In this document: piece after piece, positions 49,392 through 61,740 of the stretch | How positions within the stretch are numbered: position 1 is the stretch's first letter | Layout: each line of letters begins with the position of its first letter | Assembly (NCBI GenBank): GCA_023238725.1 | Contig: CM041531.1 | Coordinates: forward strand, 22,674,143 to 22,738,142 | Source of the DNA: Scortum barcoo | Lineage: Eukaryota; Chordata; Actinopteri; Centrarchiformes; Terapontidae | DNA length: 64,000 nucleotides | Direction of reading: 5' to 3' | Program-made: the position numbers and the translations under genes | Notes under the pieces: model-generated | Database searches by the model: none | What the model was told of the DNA's origin: nothing | Seen by the model: only the letters and a program-made list of their open reading frames with translations

Positions 49392-50769
49392 ATGTCCAAC
49401 AACATCAGATCTTATCAAGCAGCACACGTTTCAAAGGCCTGGATCGCGCTGAGGCGGCTCGACAAAGACGGTTCGTAAGTTTTTCTGCGAGTTTGTTTCA
49501 ACTTTGCGACGAGCGATCAGAGATTTTTCATCCACCGAGCGTCTGTGTCCATGGCAACCGGGGTCTGTAACCAGCAGAGCCGTGAGTGATGAGATGAGGA
49601 GCTCAGGCTGATCTCAGAGCAGGCTACTACACGAAATTAAAACATGAAGTTTATTTTTCATGTCTTTTCACAACAGGAAATGTTCAGGTGCTGTGAAACG
49701 GAAACGGTCAAAGAGCACATCAACAGCTGTATTTGACTGCTGAGTGTTATCAGAGTCACTGCCACACGTCTGATTCACTGAAGTGGATCAAAGAGACAAA
49801 GGAAATCCTGTTTAATCTGAATACGGGATTACTTTAAAACTTTTAAAATGATTTCTTCCAGCTCCATGGCTGGACTGTGTGTATAACTAAGAGTCTTTTA
49901 TTGCTTAATAAGTCATTTAACAATGCCTTGTACATCCATTGTTAACCACTAATGAGAAATGTCTGTCTAAGTCATACACATGCTCAGGTCTGCAGATGTA
50001 CATGTCAATAGGTCACTAATAAAGGGCCACGGGTTGCTCATTTTCTAATAAGCTGTCAGAGGAAAAACATCAGCATGCAAATGTTCACATGGGACTGATA
50101 AAGGCTTTTTGTGATGATCCATCGAGTCTGCAGATGTAAATGTTTAAAACTAACCCCGCAGACATTATAATATATAAGAGAGCTAATGTATAACATATAA
50201 TAGTATTAAGACATATGAAATACTCTGCCAGAAGCAAACAATATGTAAATATTTTCCATTTCCAAAGTTTAAATAATGTACAGAAAGAGTCCATTGTGCA
50301 CTGGAGACTTTAAGATTGCGTCACACCTGTGTAGGCTGCATAATAGACCATGAATGGTTTCCGGTAGGCCAAATCATGCTGTGCACGTTCACTTCACTGT
50401 GTTTTAAACTGCACTCATTCTGTAGAGTGAAGCTCAAACGTCTAAATGTCTATTTTTGAGTGCAGGGTGGCTTTAATAAACTTGTTGTCTCGATGCCCTG
50501 CGGCCCTCTTCCAGGAGGTCACATTTTGGATTTTCTCAAAACCTTTTAAAGGGCGACATGTTAGATAGTTGTAGCAAATGGTGTTGTATCTGTTGCAGAT
50601 GACAGAGTGGTGGCTCTTCGAGAAGTGTCCATTCCTCCAGGAGCTAAAGTCACCGTGATCATACAGGTGTGCACCTGCTGCTTTTTTTAGTGTACCTGCA
50701 CTGTATGTCATTAGCAACAGTGGGGGGGGGAGTGACGAGTTATATCAAGCACTGCACAAATATACCAGA

Positions 50770-50809
<40 letters not shown>

Positions 50810-50830
50810 TATCTATCAATCTATCTATCA

Positions 50831-50877
<47 letters not shown>

Positions 50878-52975
50878 AGTGTTATTAGTTGTAGTGATTT
50901 TTTGGCCTATTTATTCTGACATTTATTACTGCAAATGTGTAAATCATATTCCACACACACACACAGGAAACGATGGACCTGCCCTGTTCTTATTTATCTT
51001 GAATGAAAAATATTAACACATATGATTTGTATTAATAATCATAATAATTATGGCTGTTTTTATGTTGTACAGTCATTCTATTTTTTCTTTTTCAGATTCT
51101 CACCACAACCTTTGGGCTGACCTCTTCTGATGTCATATTCAAGGTACAACGACTCCTTTGCTCTTATGTTAGATATGCAGGCCTGCTTCTGTTTGAAAGA
51201 TGATAAAGTCTATTTTTGGTTGTAGCAGAAACCTTCAATATGGCATCAAAGTTCTTTAAAACAGAGAGAGCAGGATCACCTCTGCTTTGGTCTGCTTGTA
51301 GATAAGGAACCATCGCGGCTGTCTGATCCCTCTGAACAGCTTGATCCCTGCTAACAGCAAGCACATGTGAGGAGTCTTGATGTTTAATTCTGCATTTCTA
51401 TACATTGTATTCAGTGCATACTCAATTTACACTACATCTGGTGACTTTTTACATTTTGTTTGTGTTACCACAGGCCTTATGTTCTCGAGGTAGCCAAGAT
51501 CTTTCAGCATGGTAAGAGCGGACTCACCTTTTGTTGTCTTTGACACTGTTTTCATAAACTATCAAAGTAATTGAAATACCAACAGCACATCTCACAAAGA
51601 AGATGAAATATTTTTCTGTGCCAATATCACTTTAGATTGTGACGTACAGGTACAACCCAGACTGGGCTGAAGTCATAAAGGATGAAAAAAAGGCACCACA
51701 GTATCAAAAATCACACATCTGTCCTTAACTAGAAACATTTAATGAACATCTGGCATTGTTGAAAATGTATACTATATGTTCCTTCCACTCATGGTAGTGC
51801 AGAAATGTAATAGTATTTCCTTACTTGTGCCTGCATCAGTTATTAGCCTCATCCATTTCTTATATAGTGCTTACATGAAACACAAATTCAGTCTGAAGAA
51901 AAAGTAAACTTTTGATGTGATTTTTCTGTTTTTTTTTCAGTACATCCCAAGCCCAGAACCATCCCCATGACTGTGATCAACAAGAGCATGAAGACCAGGC
52001 TGCAGACTATTGACAGGAGGGTAAGACACAGCAACCACACAGTGGTAATGCAACAACTAACACTTTGGTCATTGTGCAGTATGATCATCCAGATTAATTC
52101 AGCAGTGTTTGTCCACAGAACATCTTGAGAGGAGAAAATGTTGGGTTGGGTTGGGTTGATTCTCATAAAACATTCAACTATGTGTCCTTTGAAATAGCAA
52201 TTTAGTTCACTTAGAGTATTCTCTCATTAGAGTTCAGTGGTGCAGTGGTGCAGATTCAGGTTTGCCTGTTTTACTGTAAATGTATACGTCTTTCTTATTT
52301 CTTCATGCCATTCTCGGGATCATTTCCATGTTTCCATGTTTTATTACAGATTCAGAGGCTGGAGGAGCTTTTGCCTCAGATCAAACTAAGGCGCAACGAA
52401 AAACTAAGCCAGGTATTTTAACTTTTCTCAGGGCTTTCTCCAAGAATACAGCTGTGCTTAACACTGAATGCTTATTAAATGTAAGATTCTTTTTGTGAAA
52501 ATGTGACAATGTTAACGGTATAGTTTGTGTTGTGATTTCACAACTGTAAAGAGGTATTTTACATTTATGTGCATCTCTTAACTTAACCCTGTCCTATCTG
52601 CCCTGTCTCAGGAAATTGAATGTCTCAACCAGAAGTTGAAGTTTCTTCATAAGAGAATGCAGGTGAGTCATTCATGATCATGCATAATAAGCAGATTTTC
52701 TTAGACTGATTGATTTCGGTTTTACTCATAATGATCCACTGCATTTATCATGTGTTTGACTAACAAACACACTATTGCAGGTGCCGCCATGCTTAGTTGA
52801 GTATTTAGCTTCAACTCTCAGAAAGACTTCCAAGCAATGTTTTCATGTATTCCCAAAGTCTTTTATGTTTCCTATTATTTTCCAGTGTCACGTTTGCTCA
52901 CACTGTCCTGGTCTGTTGCAGGTAGCAGACTCTCGCAGCTGGAAGGGGGTGCTGACCAGAGCCCCCCTGTGGTGA
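49392..52975 (+). CDS. Unrecognised small protein: beta-rich N-terminal part plus C-terminal coiled coil
   Basis: I do not recognise this family. Nine exons can be joined in frame: 49392-49470, 50599-50666, 51096-51143, 51302-51366, 51474-51511, 51941-52020, 52350-52412, 52612-52662, 52922-52975, giving 181 residues starting MSNNIRSYQAAHVSKAWIAL. Residues ~28-98 alternate hydrophobic strands (VVALREVSIPPGAKVTVIIQ, then FGLTSSDVIFKIRNHRG) in a way that recalls a ubiquitin-like fold, which is only a guess. Residues ~118-165 are a charged heptad-like helix (RRIQRLEELLPQIKLRRNEK and LNQKLKFLHKRMQ), probably a coiled coil. The end is SWKGVLTRAPLW. Exon 1 needs the donor GTTCGT at 49471; the stronger GTAAGT four bases later breaks the frame. 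AATAAA at 53477-53482 may end the transcript. No catalytic motif, signal peptide or membrane segment is visible. Confidence 0.75.
50771..50878. repeat. Compound (ATCA)n / (ATCT)n microsatellite
   Basis: About ten AATC units grade through mixed ATCT-ATCA units into about twelve pure CTAT units. It lies in the second intron of the coiled-coil gene. Confidence 0.95.
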
Positions 52976-55900
52976 ACCAACACCCACATTTCATCTGTTT
53001 TAGAAGACACAAACCACCTGTGAGACTGTGATCGCACTTACCATTCACTGCAGATTGTAGCATGTCTCCATGTGGGGATGGCATTTGATCTGGATTTTTA
53101 CAAATTATTTTCATAGAATGATGTGTGAAAGAAACAGCTTTTTTTAAAACTACAGAGATACCTAGACATAAAGAGTATTAATACTACCATACTGATGGTA
53201 AACATCAGATATCTTTCCTACAGAGTTTTTTAATAGGATTAACTATTTATAGTCTGTAAAACTGAAATGTTTTATAGGGTTTTTTCCTCCTCGAAATGTA
53301 GCGAGACTTTTAGTGTGTCACGTTGGTGTAATTAGAAGATAGAGGGATATTTTTGTGTGTCGTGCCTTATTAGAATGAACTATTGAGGCCAGCCTGTGTT
53401 GATGAAATGGCTGAATGTAACACACAACGTAAGTTTATGTGGTTTATAAAAGAGAAAATAAAATAATATAAATGGAAATAAAGGAAACTGAGATGGCATT
53501 ATCTTTAAATGACGAGCTGCCAGTAACATGGTGTTCTAATATAAAGTCCATGCTTCATCATCTTAGATCTTGACAGGCCTGATGGACCTGCCACTCAGAA
53601 AACTAAATTTTTTTTAAAGTTTTGCTGAATCTGAGTCATTGTCAGCTATCGGTCGTGAGAGAGGAAGCTGACTGTGAAAAGTGTTGTATAATTTCCTGCC
53701 ACTTATGCAAATGAATAAATTATATTTACAAATTTTGCATGAGGCTATTGGCAGCTGAAAAAATAATCAGATACTGGAGAGTGAGACAGCTTGAGGAAGA
53801 TCTTGGAAAAGAACAACTAAAATCTTGCAGTCAGATTGGTGTAAATCGATGCATGTATTTAATAATTTCCTTGCACAACCGAACGGTCTCTGTATACTTT
53901 ATTGTTAACTAACTGCAAAAACAGCGTAGTGTGAAAATTCAGACTATTCAAAGAGCAGGTAGTGTGGAACTGGGACACTTGTCTCCCCCTGGAGGAGGCA
54001 AAGGTGGACTACGATGACCACACCATGCTGTCTTCAAAGATCAAGCATGCAGTCTAAGAACAGTTTCTTTCAGTCGTTTTACATGTTTTCATACTCTGAA
54101 CTAACCTGAACCCTTCTCCCACAATAAAAACATTTGAAGCACCATGTTTAGCTAAGCCAGATTTTCAAATATTTTCATAACTATGTAATACAAGAAAAAT
54201 AATCTCTGTGTTCATCATTGCTGTGAGCGTTCCTTGTTGGCGATGTGGCAGGAGCTGGATTAGATGCTCTCACCCGGAGACGGCAGGGCCTGCTCAGTGT
54301 CATGCTCTTCTCCTCCGGGGGGGGGGACAGATGTTAATGAGGTGGCTCTGAAATATTAAAATATTCTTATGTTACTGTGTGTTGTTCAGTTTCAAAAGAG
54401 GAAATAAAAGTTTTGTTTATGTTATCATTATTTCTGATTTGCTCCTGTCAAGTTTCCTCCCACAGCACAATCTTTCTGTCACTGTTTTTAGCTTTTTTTA
54501 GGATTTAGCTGTCTGGGAAATATGTTGAGTTTCTTAAATCCTAGTCTAGTCTTAATCCTAGTCCTAAAGGTTTGACGGGGCTGATCAGATCGAGAAACCT
54601 CAACTAGAATGTGTTTGTACTGTGGTGAAATCTTATACAAGCCATTAATAAGCACAAAGAGATCATTGTGGGGTCAGAGATTTTCTCAGATTCATAAAAT
54701 CCAGTGACCTCATCAGAAATGTCACATAGCTAACCTTGAATCAAACTATAGCACATACTTTTTATTATTAATCAACCTCACACCATGATTATCAGTGAGG
54801 TTTCCAAGTAGCAGTTGCTGCAATGAAATAGTCCAAACAGTTGTCCAAAGGTTTTTTCATGAGTTTTAGGTTTGAGGTAACCAAGCTAACATTACACTAT
54901 GGATAAGTGACTGAAAAAAGTGATGGAAAAAAAAAAAGTAACCCTAACCCTAGTCAAAAGGTTAAAAAAAAACAAAACAATAAAAACAAATGTTGCCATG
55001 GTAACAACTGACAACAGCCTTTTTCATTAAAGGACTTTTATTTTATTACTTGACTGTGTCAGTGGAATATTTAGCATTAAAAGGTTTTTACAAGCAGCAT
55101 GTTGGTGAATGTGTATGAGGAAAAAAAGATGAAATATGAAAATATGAGATATTTCACACAGTGTTGAGACTCATTTAAGTCATTTTTCTCATGAGATGGA
55201 GCCTGTAGGCTTCTGTATTTGAGGGTACTTTATTACTTTTTTCTAGCACTAGCCTGAGGGCAACAATTCAAGTTTAAGTTTAGTTTATTTGTCACATATA
55301 ATCACACTGTATAATCATAGTGAATTTTTTTCCCGTTTGGTCCTTCAGTTTGAAAAAGGTGTAATAACAAAGTAATTAATAGATGATTAATTATAGTCAT
55401 AGGAAACAGGAGTAATTTCTCTGGCAGTGTCCTTATTTAGCATCCTAGTGGCCTGAGGGGAGATGAATGCAAGTAGAATGCAAGGTAATATGTGGTCACA
55501 TGTGAGAAGATGGAGATGTTTTCTTTTAAATAAGTTAATATCTGTGCATGTGTCTGAAGGTGATTTTTCATTTGTCATTTCATTTGTTTCATGTCCCTGG
55601 ACAATGCTTAGCCTCATACTAGACTCACAGATGACATTGTTCAAATTCTCCCATTCAGGAATGAAAGTGATATTAGCACCACTGTGGTTGTGTTAAAAAG
55701 TTTAGTATTTAGAGTGACACTGTTAGTGTTGGTTTGAAATCAATCCTTCATTCACTTGCTCACTACTCCCTATTAAACATATGGTTGTTGATAGTGACAC
55801 TTCTGAACCTTTGTCATTTTGCACCATGCAGTGTCTTATAACTGTACACATCTATCAAAGATAAAAAATCTTGCATATGTTTTTTGTTGTTGTTGTATTT

Positions 55901-56100
55901 TGACTATTTTTCAGGACACTATTACACTTTCAGATACAAAGTCAGAAAAAAGGGAGTGAAATAGAAATATACATCTCTCAGGTTTTTATCCAGTGTCCGT
56001 TTGATGAATTTTGGACTATCAATGTGCAAAAGTATTTCATATAATATAATTTAATACTACTGAAATTCCTGCAGATGAAACAGAATTGATCCAACCAACT
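52976..56100. other. 3' UTR and intergenic DNA between the coiled-coil gene and ddias
   Basis: The first 500 bases are probably 3' UTR (AATAAA at 53477-53482). Two short exon-like readings occur, one on each strand (53959-54057 plus; 54260-54347 minus), described separately. A piece of a dispersed repeat (TTAGTTTATTTGTCACATA type) lies near 55270-55360. Nothing else is supported. Confidence 0.5.
54260..54347 (-). other. Exon-like open segment, possible terminal exon of an unknown minus-strand gene
   Basis: On the minus strand a good acceptor (TATTTTAATATTTCAG) ends at 54348. The 88 bases after it read ATSLTSVPPPGGEEHDTEQA and on to PGESI and a TAA at 54260-54262. The acidic, proline-bounded composition looks like a natural C-terminus. 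No upstream partner exon was found in 54.4-56.4 kb, so this may be chance. Confidence 0.25.
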
Positions 56101-56113
56101 GTTCTCCACACAG

Positions 56114-56195
56114 TCCGGTAGGTGGCGGTAAATCACGCACAAGCTGCCTCGACAACCGCCAGCTACTCAAAACAAAGAGAAGAAGAAAAAGCGCA
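56114..56195. repeat. Short dispersed repeat with GGTAGGTGGCGGTAA core
   Basis: CCGGTAGGTGGCGGTAA (56115-56131), a GACAACCGCCAGCTA block, and an AACAAAGAGAAGAAGAAAAA tail match the layout of a small interspersed repeat widespread in teleosts. It ends about 230 bases before the ddias start codon. The core is CTCF-like. Confidence 0.6.
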
Positions 56196-56425
56196 CAAGG
56201 ATTCAAATGATTTAAGACATCTTAAGAGACGCTACGATTTATAAATAGACCGGTTTTTAAAACAGCTTCGAGTTTTTATTCTGTCTTTATGAATAATCGT
56301 CTCTATCGACGCTGTTGCCTTTATAACTCAGTGAATATGACCGCCGTGTGTATTTTCCGGTTCGTGTGTTAGCCTGCTAGCTGTAGCCAGGTGTCCCAGC
56401 CTCAGAGGAGGGGTCGGCGGACTAA

Positions 56426-59400
56426 ATGTCTGTCAGAAGAGCTCTGGTGGGTTGTGTCGTGTTGTCTCTGCAGGACGCCTGTGTGTTTTATCCGTGCTGT
56501 AAAGCCTGCTTCTCGAGGATTGATGTTGAACAGGACGCGACGAGGTAAAAACAATCAGGAAAGAAAAGGCTCACTTTGTATCAGTGGGTTGTGTTTTCTA
56601 AACTTTACTGTCACTGATTTCTCTTGCAATGTCTGACTCAAATAAAAATGAATACCAGTACTTTATTGTGTCAAGGTTGTATCTGAAATAGCTCAATATG
56701 GGAGATGATTCCTCTTACCTGGAAAATGCTAAACGTTTTACCCACAGTGCATAAACACCTCATCTGTCCTCTCTGTCCACCCACCACAGATGCAGATGCT
56801 CCAGGTGTGGTTACAGCTGTGCGAGGGAACAGGTTGATCACAGATATCGTCTCTCCCTGAGGGTGACCCGGGACGCATGCATATTTGGAGTCACAGTATT
56901 TGGAACATGCTTGAACCCATTTTTTGGCATTCATGCAAATGGTTTGCAGAGGTGAGCATGAGAAATGATCTGTCACTAATCTTCAGATTTTAGTGTGAAC
57001 ATCATGTTGTTGTCTTGGTTGAATCTTGTTGTTTTGGATGTAGTGTCAACCGCACACAACCGAAAATCGTTCAGCTTTATTTGGTTGCAGGGCAACTTAA
57101 ATACGATCAGTGAGTTTAGTCAGTCTGTGCTCCTCTGTACATCATTTTGTGTTGAACATTTAGACTGCATGTTGAACATATTACATACATAAGTCTGTCT
57201 TCACTGTCTTCTTCATGGCATAATTATTTTGTCAAGTCTTGAGTTTGAAAGTAATAATGTTTAGTAGATGGTGTCGTGATAGTGACATGGGTTAATGTTT
57301 TAATCCAGAAAACTGTATTAAATAATTACAATGCAAGTTTAACTTTATGTCAGCCGAGGTGGCCTTACTAAGCTAACTTTATTTCACTAGTGTTTAATGA
57401 GACTTCTTTTTAAAAACAACTTGTTGTCTTTGTTTTCTGTTTGTAGGTTGATGGAGAATGCGGATGGACCAGTTGGCGCATCAACCAGATCTGTATTGTT
57501 AGTGACGGCTGTCCGTGACTGTTTTATTGGCAGACATTTCATCTTTGGTCTAAAGGTACACTTGTAGTTGGGTACTCGATATCTTATTGGGTTATGAATG
57601 GTTTTTAATATCAGCTTGATACTAAGTTTTAATTAGACAGTGGATTTTCTTCATTTTAGTTATTTTCAAGAGGTTTGTAAAGCAGCTCTAAGTTGTACGC
57701 AGTGTTATAGTTACAGCTGGTTTTGTGTAACGAAGCCTCACTTTAATGATCTGTCAGTAATAGTGTAACAGCCAGTCTTTGTACCATATTAACTGACATA
57801 AATATCTACTTTTACTTTTTCAATCAATGACGGGTGATTCTGGACTAACTGAAAGACTGTTCCACATTAAGAGTGGTCTAATATGTGGCCACTGTCTGCA
57901 GGGGTTAAAGTCTTTGCACAGTTGAAGTCAGCCTGTTAGGTACCAGAAATTTCTATGTTGTGCTTTAATCCATCTCTCTTGGTAAATCCAACATTTTTAT
58001 GCAAATTTAACATGTATCTTGATCACACAAATTAGATGCAAAAGAAAATGGAGACAGTTGTCACTGAGACAATTGAAATTTCTTAAAAAAAAACTAAATG
58101 ACACCTTTATATTGGAGCTATAGGAAAAGTAATGGAAATCCATTAAGTAAGTGTTGAGATGTTTTAGGCTGAATTGATAGGCTGACCAGCTAACAGAATG
58201 ACATTGTCATTCCTAGAGCAATGCTGCGAGAATGGCTAAAAAGAAATAGAGCTGCATTAGGAATTGTTTATCTTACATATTTTTGTTTCTTTAAAAAAAA
58301 AAAACACTATTGGCCAGCATATTGTTATTGATTTATTTTAAACTCTTGGAAGCACTGGGTTGGCTATAATCCCATGTGTTTGAACAACATGTCCAAAATG
58401 TATGTTTTTATTAAACCTTATTTGTATTCAGGCTGCTTCCTCCCAACCCCCCATTGTCTTGGCTGTGTCTTTCAGGTGACCGGAACAGAAAGGAGGCCTT
58501 GGTTAGGAGGGCCCGGTACAAATGGCTCCAGCAGTAAAGACACAGTCCAGTTTATCGCCAGTCAGATGATTCTCCCCAAAGCTGCGGGCCTAGAAGGCTG
58601 CACGGTGGTCAGTTATTATCGGGTCCTTCTTCAGAAAGCTGCAGAATGTGAGCTGGGATCCACCGATCCCAGCAAAACCTCCAGACCCCCAGCAACAAGC
58701 CTGCTGCTGATTCCTCGTCATGCTCCAGCCAGCAGCTTCAATAATACCACACTTTCTATGTCAGGTCCTCTTTCCCAGTCACTGCTGAGGTAATGACACT
58801 AAGATGTTGCTGATCACTGTTGCTGGTTTATTTGATGATTCTCAGTATTTTATATCAAAGACAGACTGGAGGAGCCACAAATAGATTAGAAATGGATTGG
58901 AATTAGTTACATTGACTAAATTTGAAAGTAATATGAGCTCACAAGTTTGACTATCCAGGATTTTTGGTGTAAATCTCAAGTGTCATATGGCATCACTGGA
59001 TGACTTGTTCACTTTTGTGACATTTCTTGACACTTGTTTTGTTTTCATCCTAGATCACAGCACCAGGACTGCGCCCTTACTCCCACCCCGCCATGGCAAC
59101 AATCACTAGGACTAATTACTTCATCTGCAGAGCAGGAGGAAGGCTGCAGCACTCAGGATAGTGGAGATGAGAGCAGCAGACAGACAGATAACAACAAAAC
59201 CCCACAACATTCACAGAGAGACTGCATGAAGAACCACAATGAGGAGTCAGTATTGTCACCGCTTCCTTCTTTAGAGTGCACTTCTTACAATCATCTGTCA
59301 TTTGCAAAATACCCACACTCATCTATTGAGAAAGGTGTTGGGAACACCTCCATCCTGAACAATTGGTTGAGTGGCCACAACAGCTCAAAGGTGGAGGCGT

Positions 59401-60791
59401 TTTCTACCAAAAAACTCAGCAAAACACTTTCTTCAAATTCCTTGGCTTGGGAGGATTTGCCTTTCTCTGAGAGTCTTACAGAGTTCTTGTGCGAGGAAAA
59501 CAAAGATTCTGACACTGAGTGTGAAAGAGAGCCACATCCAAATGTGCAAAATCAGAAAGAAGCAACTAGACACCACCTGGAACTCAGAACAGGAGAAAAT
59601 AACTTGTTAATTGATCCTATCTCTGTTTGTAACACACAGATAACAGACAGCTACGCACAAATATTACTGGACATCACTAATGCACCTGCTCAGAATGGAA
59701 GTGTCAGACACGATTTCACTGACCAGGCATGTAAGAGCCCTGCTGGGTGTGTGCAGGGTGTAAAGGCTAGAAACATTTGTTCACATGATGAGCATGAGGA
59801 GCAGCTTGAAGAGGATTCCTACAATTGTTCAGCAGACCTATTCAGTAGTTCACTCACGATCGATACGAATGCAGACACGCACAACGTGCATGTAGAAACA
59901 GCCAGGACAGCCACAGGAGCTTCCCCTCTGCTTTCCAAGCCAGACAAGCCGCAGCCGAGGAATGAAGAGGCTAATGTCCTACATTCAACACCAGACAAAC
60001 TAAAAAATAATGAATGCATTTACAGAGATAGTTTAATTCCACCAAGCACAGAAGACCTTTTCTTCATCCCTCCCTCTCAGTCCACCCCGATTGTAAAAAT
60101 AGCTGCTCCGTCAAGGCCACCTGTCTCCTCATACAAAACCTCGGCATTAGGTGAATTCAGTTCACAGCCTGACAGCCGAGATTCTTCTTCAGCCAAAGTC
60201 TCCTCTTCCCTTTGTAAATTAAACAGGTCTAACCGGTGTTGCAGGAGGTCTACCAAAGAAAACCTTGTGTGGAGTACCACACCCAGCAGTCACAGCCACA
60301 GATTTACCCCAAAAAGGAGTTTCTGGAAACCAGACAAGCATAGGAACCAGGTGCTGACTCAGCAGCATCAGAGGGTCCAGAAAGAGACTCTGACCCCGGG
60401 GTCAATGCGAAGAAGAGACCGCGAACGGGACTCCAGCCATTGTGATGTGACTGTGTGTTACAATGAGGACGATGAAGTAATTGCTGTTCCTCCCACCCCT
60501 GCTGCTCAAGCACAATGGAGTGTAAAGCTCAGGAGAAGATGGCGGACGGATAACAGCAGCAATCATTTCGGTTTTACTCTGGAAGGGCAGCAGGGGAGTG
60601 GAGTTGATTGTAAAAGAACTCTGTTGGATCGAACTTGCACATCATCACAGAGAGGACCGCCACAAACAGGAACTTGTGGCGGTGAGACTGTTGAGGGGAG
60701 TCTGGATGGATCTAATTGTTACCTCCATAATGATGAGAAGGAGGAGGAGGCATGTGATTGGTCTAGAGATCTGTTCTCTGACTCGGTCTGA
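56426..60791 (+). CDS. ddias: DNA damage-induced apoptosis suppressor (DDIAS, noxin)
   Basis: Anti-apoptotic protein induced by genotoxic stress in mammals, with an RPA-like N-terminus. Five exons: 56426-56544, 56790-56951, 57447-57555, 58476-58789, 59054-60791; 813 residues, all phases agreeing. Residues ~1-130 form the conserved domain: the start SVRRALVGCVVLSLQDACV, a zinc-ribbon-like cysteine set (YPCCKAC and CRCSRCG), then YRLSLRVTRDACIFGVTVFG, which matches the human YRYKLSLKV...ITVFGSCL block. The long last exon is low-complexity and Ser-rich but keeps DDIAS landmarks: WEDLPFSESLTEFL (367-380; human WDDLPFSESLNKFL), YNCSADLF (491-498) and a C-terminal WSRDLFSDSV (human WSPELFS). The gene is complete and undisrupted. 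Confidence 0.94.
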
Positions 60792-60818
60792 GAGCTTCTG
60801 CTGCAGAGGGACTTTACA

Positions 60819-60824
60819 AATAAA
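60819..60824 (+). terminator. ddias: ddias poly(A) signal
   Basis: AATAAA 28 bases after the ddias stop, implying a very short 3' UTR if used. Confidence 0.65.
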
Positions 60825-61617
60825 GTAAAGTAGTAAAAGAATAAATTTCTTTTATGTATTTCAGGGTTGCTACTACTGGTGCTACTATTACCATCACTGT
60901 TGCTGGTAACTCTGCTGAAGGATCTAAAAATAGATTTCATATATTAAACACTAAAGATAGGAGATGCTAAAGAGACCCCTTACATTCTCCATCTCCTGCT
61001 ATTCGTACTATATCTCCAAATCTTGTTGGTGTAGCTGACTCATATTAAGCATACAGCTATAAAATGACCATTGACACACAATTAAAGTACAGTCGGTTCT
61101 AATAAAAAAAAATCTCAGCACCCAACTTCAGCACATGACCCCACCAATGATGTTTTAGCTGAATGAGGCAGGCAGGTTCCTGAATCTTGTGAAAACCTTC
61201 CCAAAGGAGTTTAGCAGAGGCGGGCTAAACTCCTTAACAATGGCTTTAATTTTGGAATAAGATATTTAGAAACCCAATGTGGGTTTATTGTTTGGATGTT
61301 TTGCCTTTAGACATTTCTTATGAAAGGAAGAATTTCCTGCACACGGTCCACTTTTAAATAATTCAAGTGTTTATTGGAAATGCTCTCAGTGAGTAAAACC
61401 ATCAGATCGGATGAACTTTTGGACATTCACCTGCAGGATGTGCCCCTGACGCATCGATAACGTGCTGCTGCGCCCACGCTTTGATTGCTGGTGTCTGTTC
61501 ACCTTTGCTTGTAAAGTTTCTGAATGCTATTAAAGCAAAGTGAAAGTCAAAGGACAACTGATAACTGTGACCGACTCTGTTAACTGCTTTTGTTGTTGTT
61601 TTTGTTGGTATTTTATC

Positions 61618-61740
61618 CTTTGTTGTTAGATAATACAGACAGGCAGGAAGGTGTAGGGGTCCCCAGCTGGAAATGAACCAGGGACGCGTTCAGTACACGG
61701 TAGGCATCATAACCCCAAGGCCAACAAGATGCTCTGTCAC
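61618..61740. repeat. Dispersed repeat, GTCCCCAGCTGGAA family (copy 1)
   Basis: Ordered blocks GTCCCCAGCTGGAAATGAAC, GGGACGCGTTCAGTACAC, GGCATCATAACCCCAAGGCC and AACAAGATGC match the copy at 63600-63712 and a common teleost interspersed repeat. Confidence 0.65.

Noticed and set aside
54934..54952. TAACCCTAACCCTAG, two telomere-like repeats
   Set aside because: Only about two units are present; this is expected by chance and has no flanking array, despite terf2 being in the window.
55387..55644. 85-codon minus-strand open frame with a possible acceptor before it
   Set aside because: Composition is not protein-like, no partner exon is found, and the region contains dispersed-repeat sequence.
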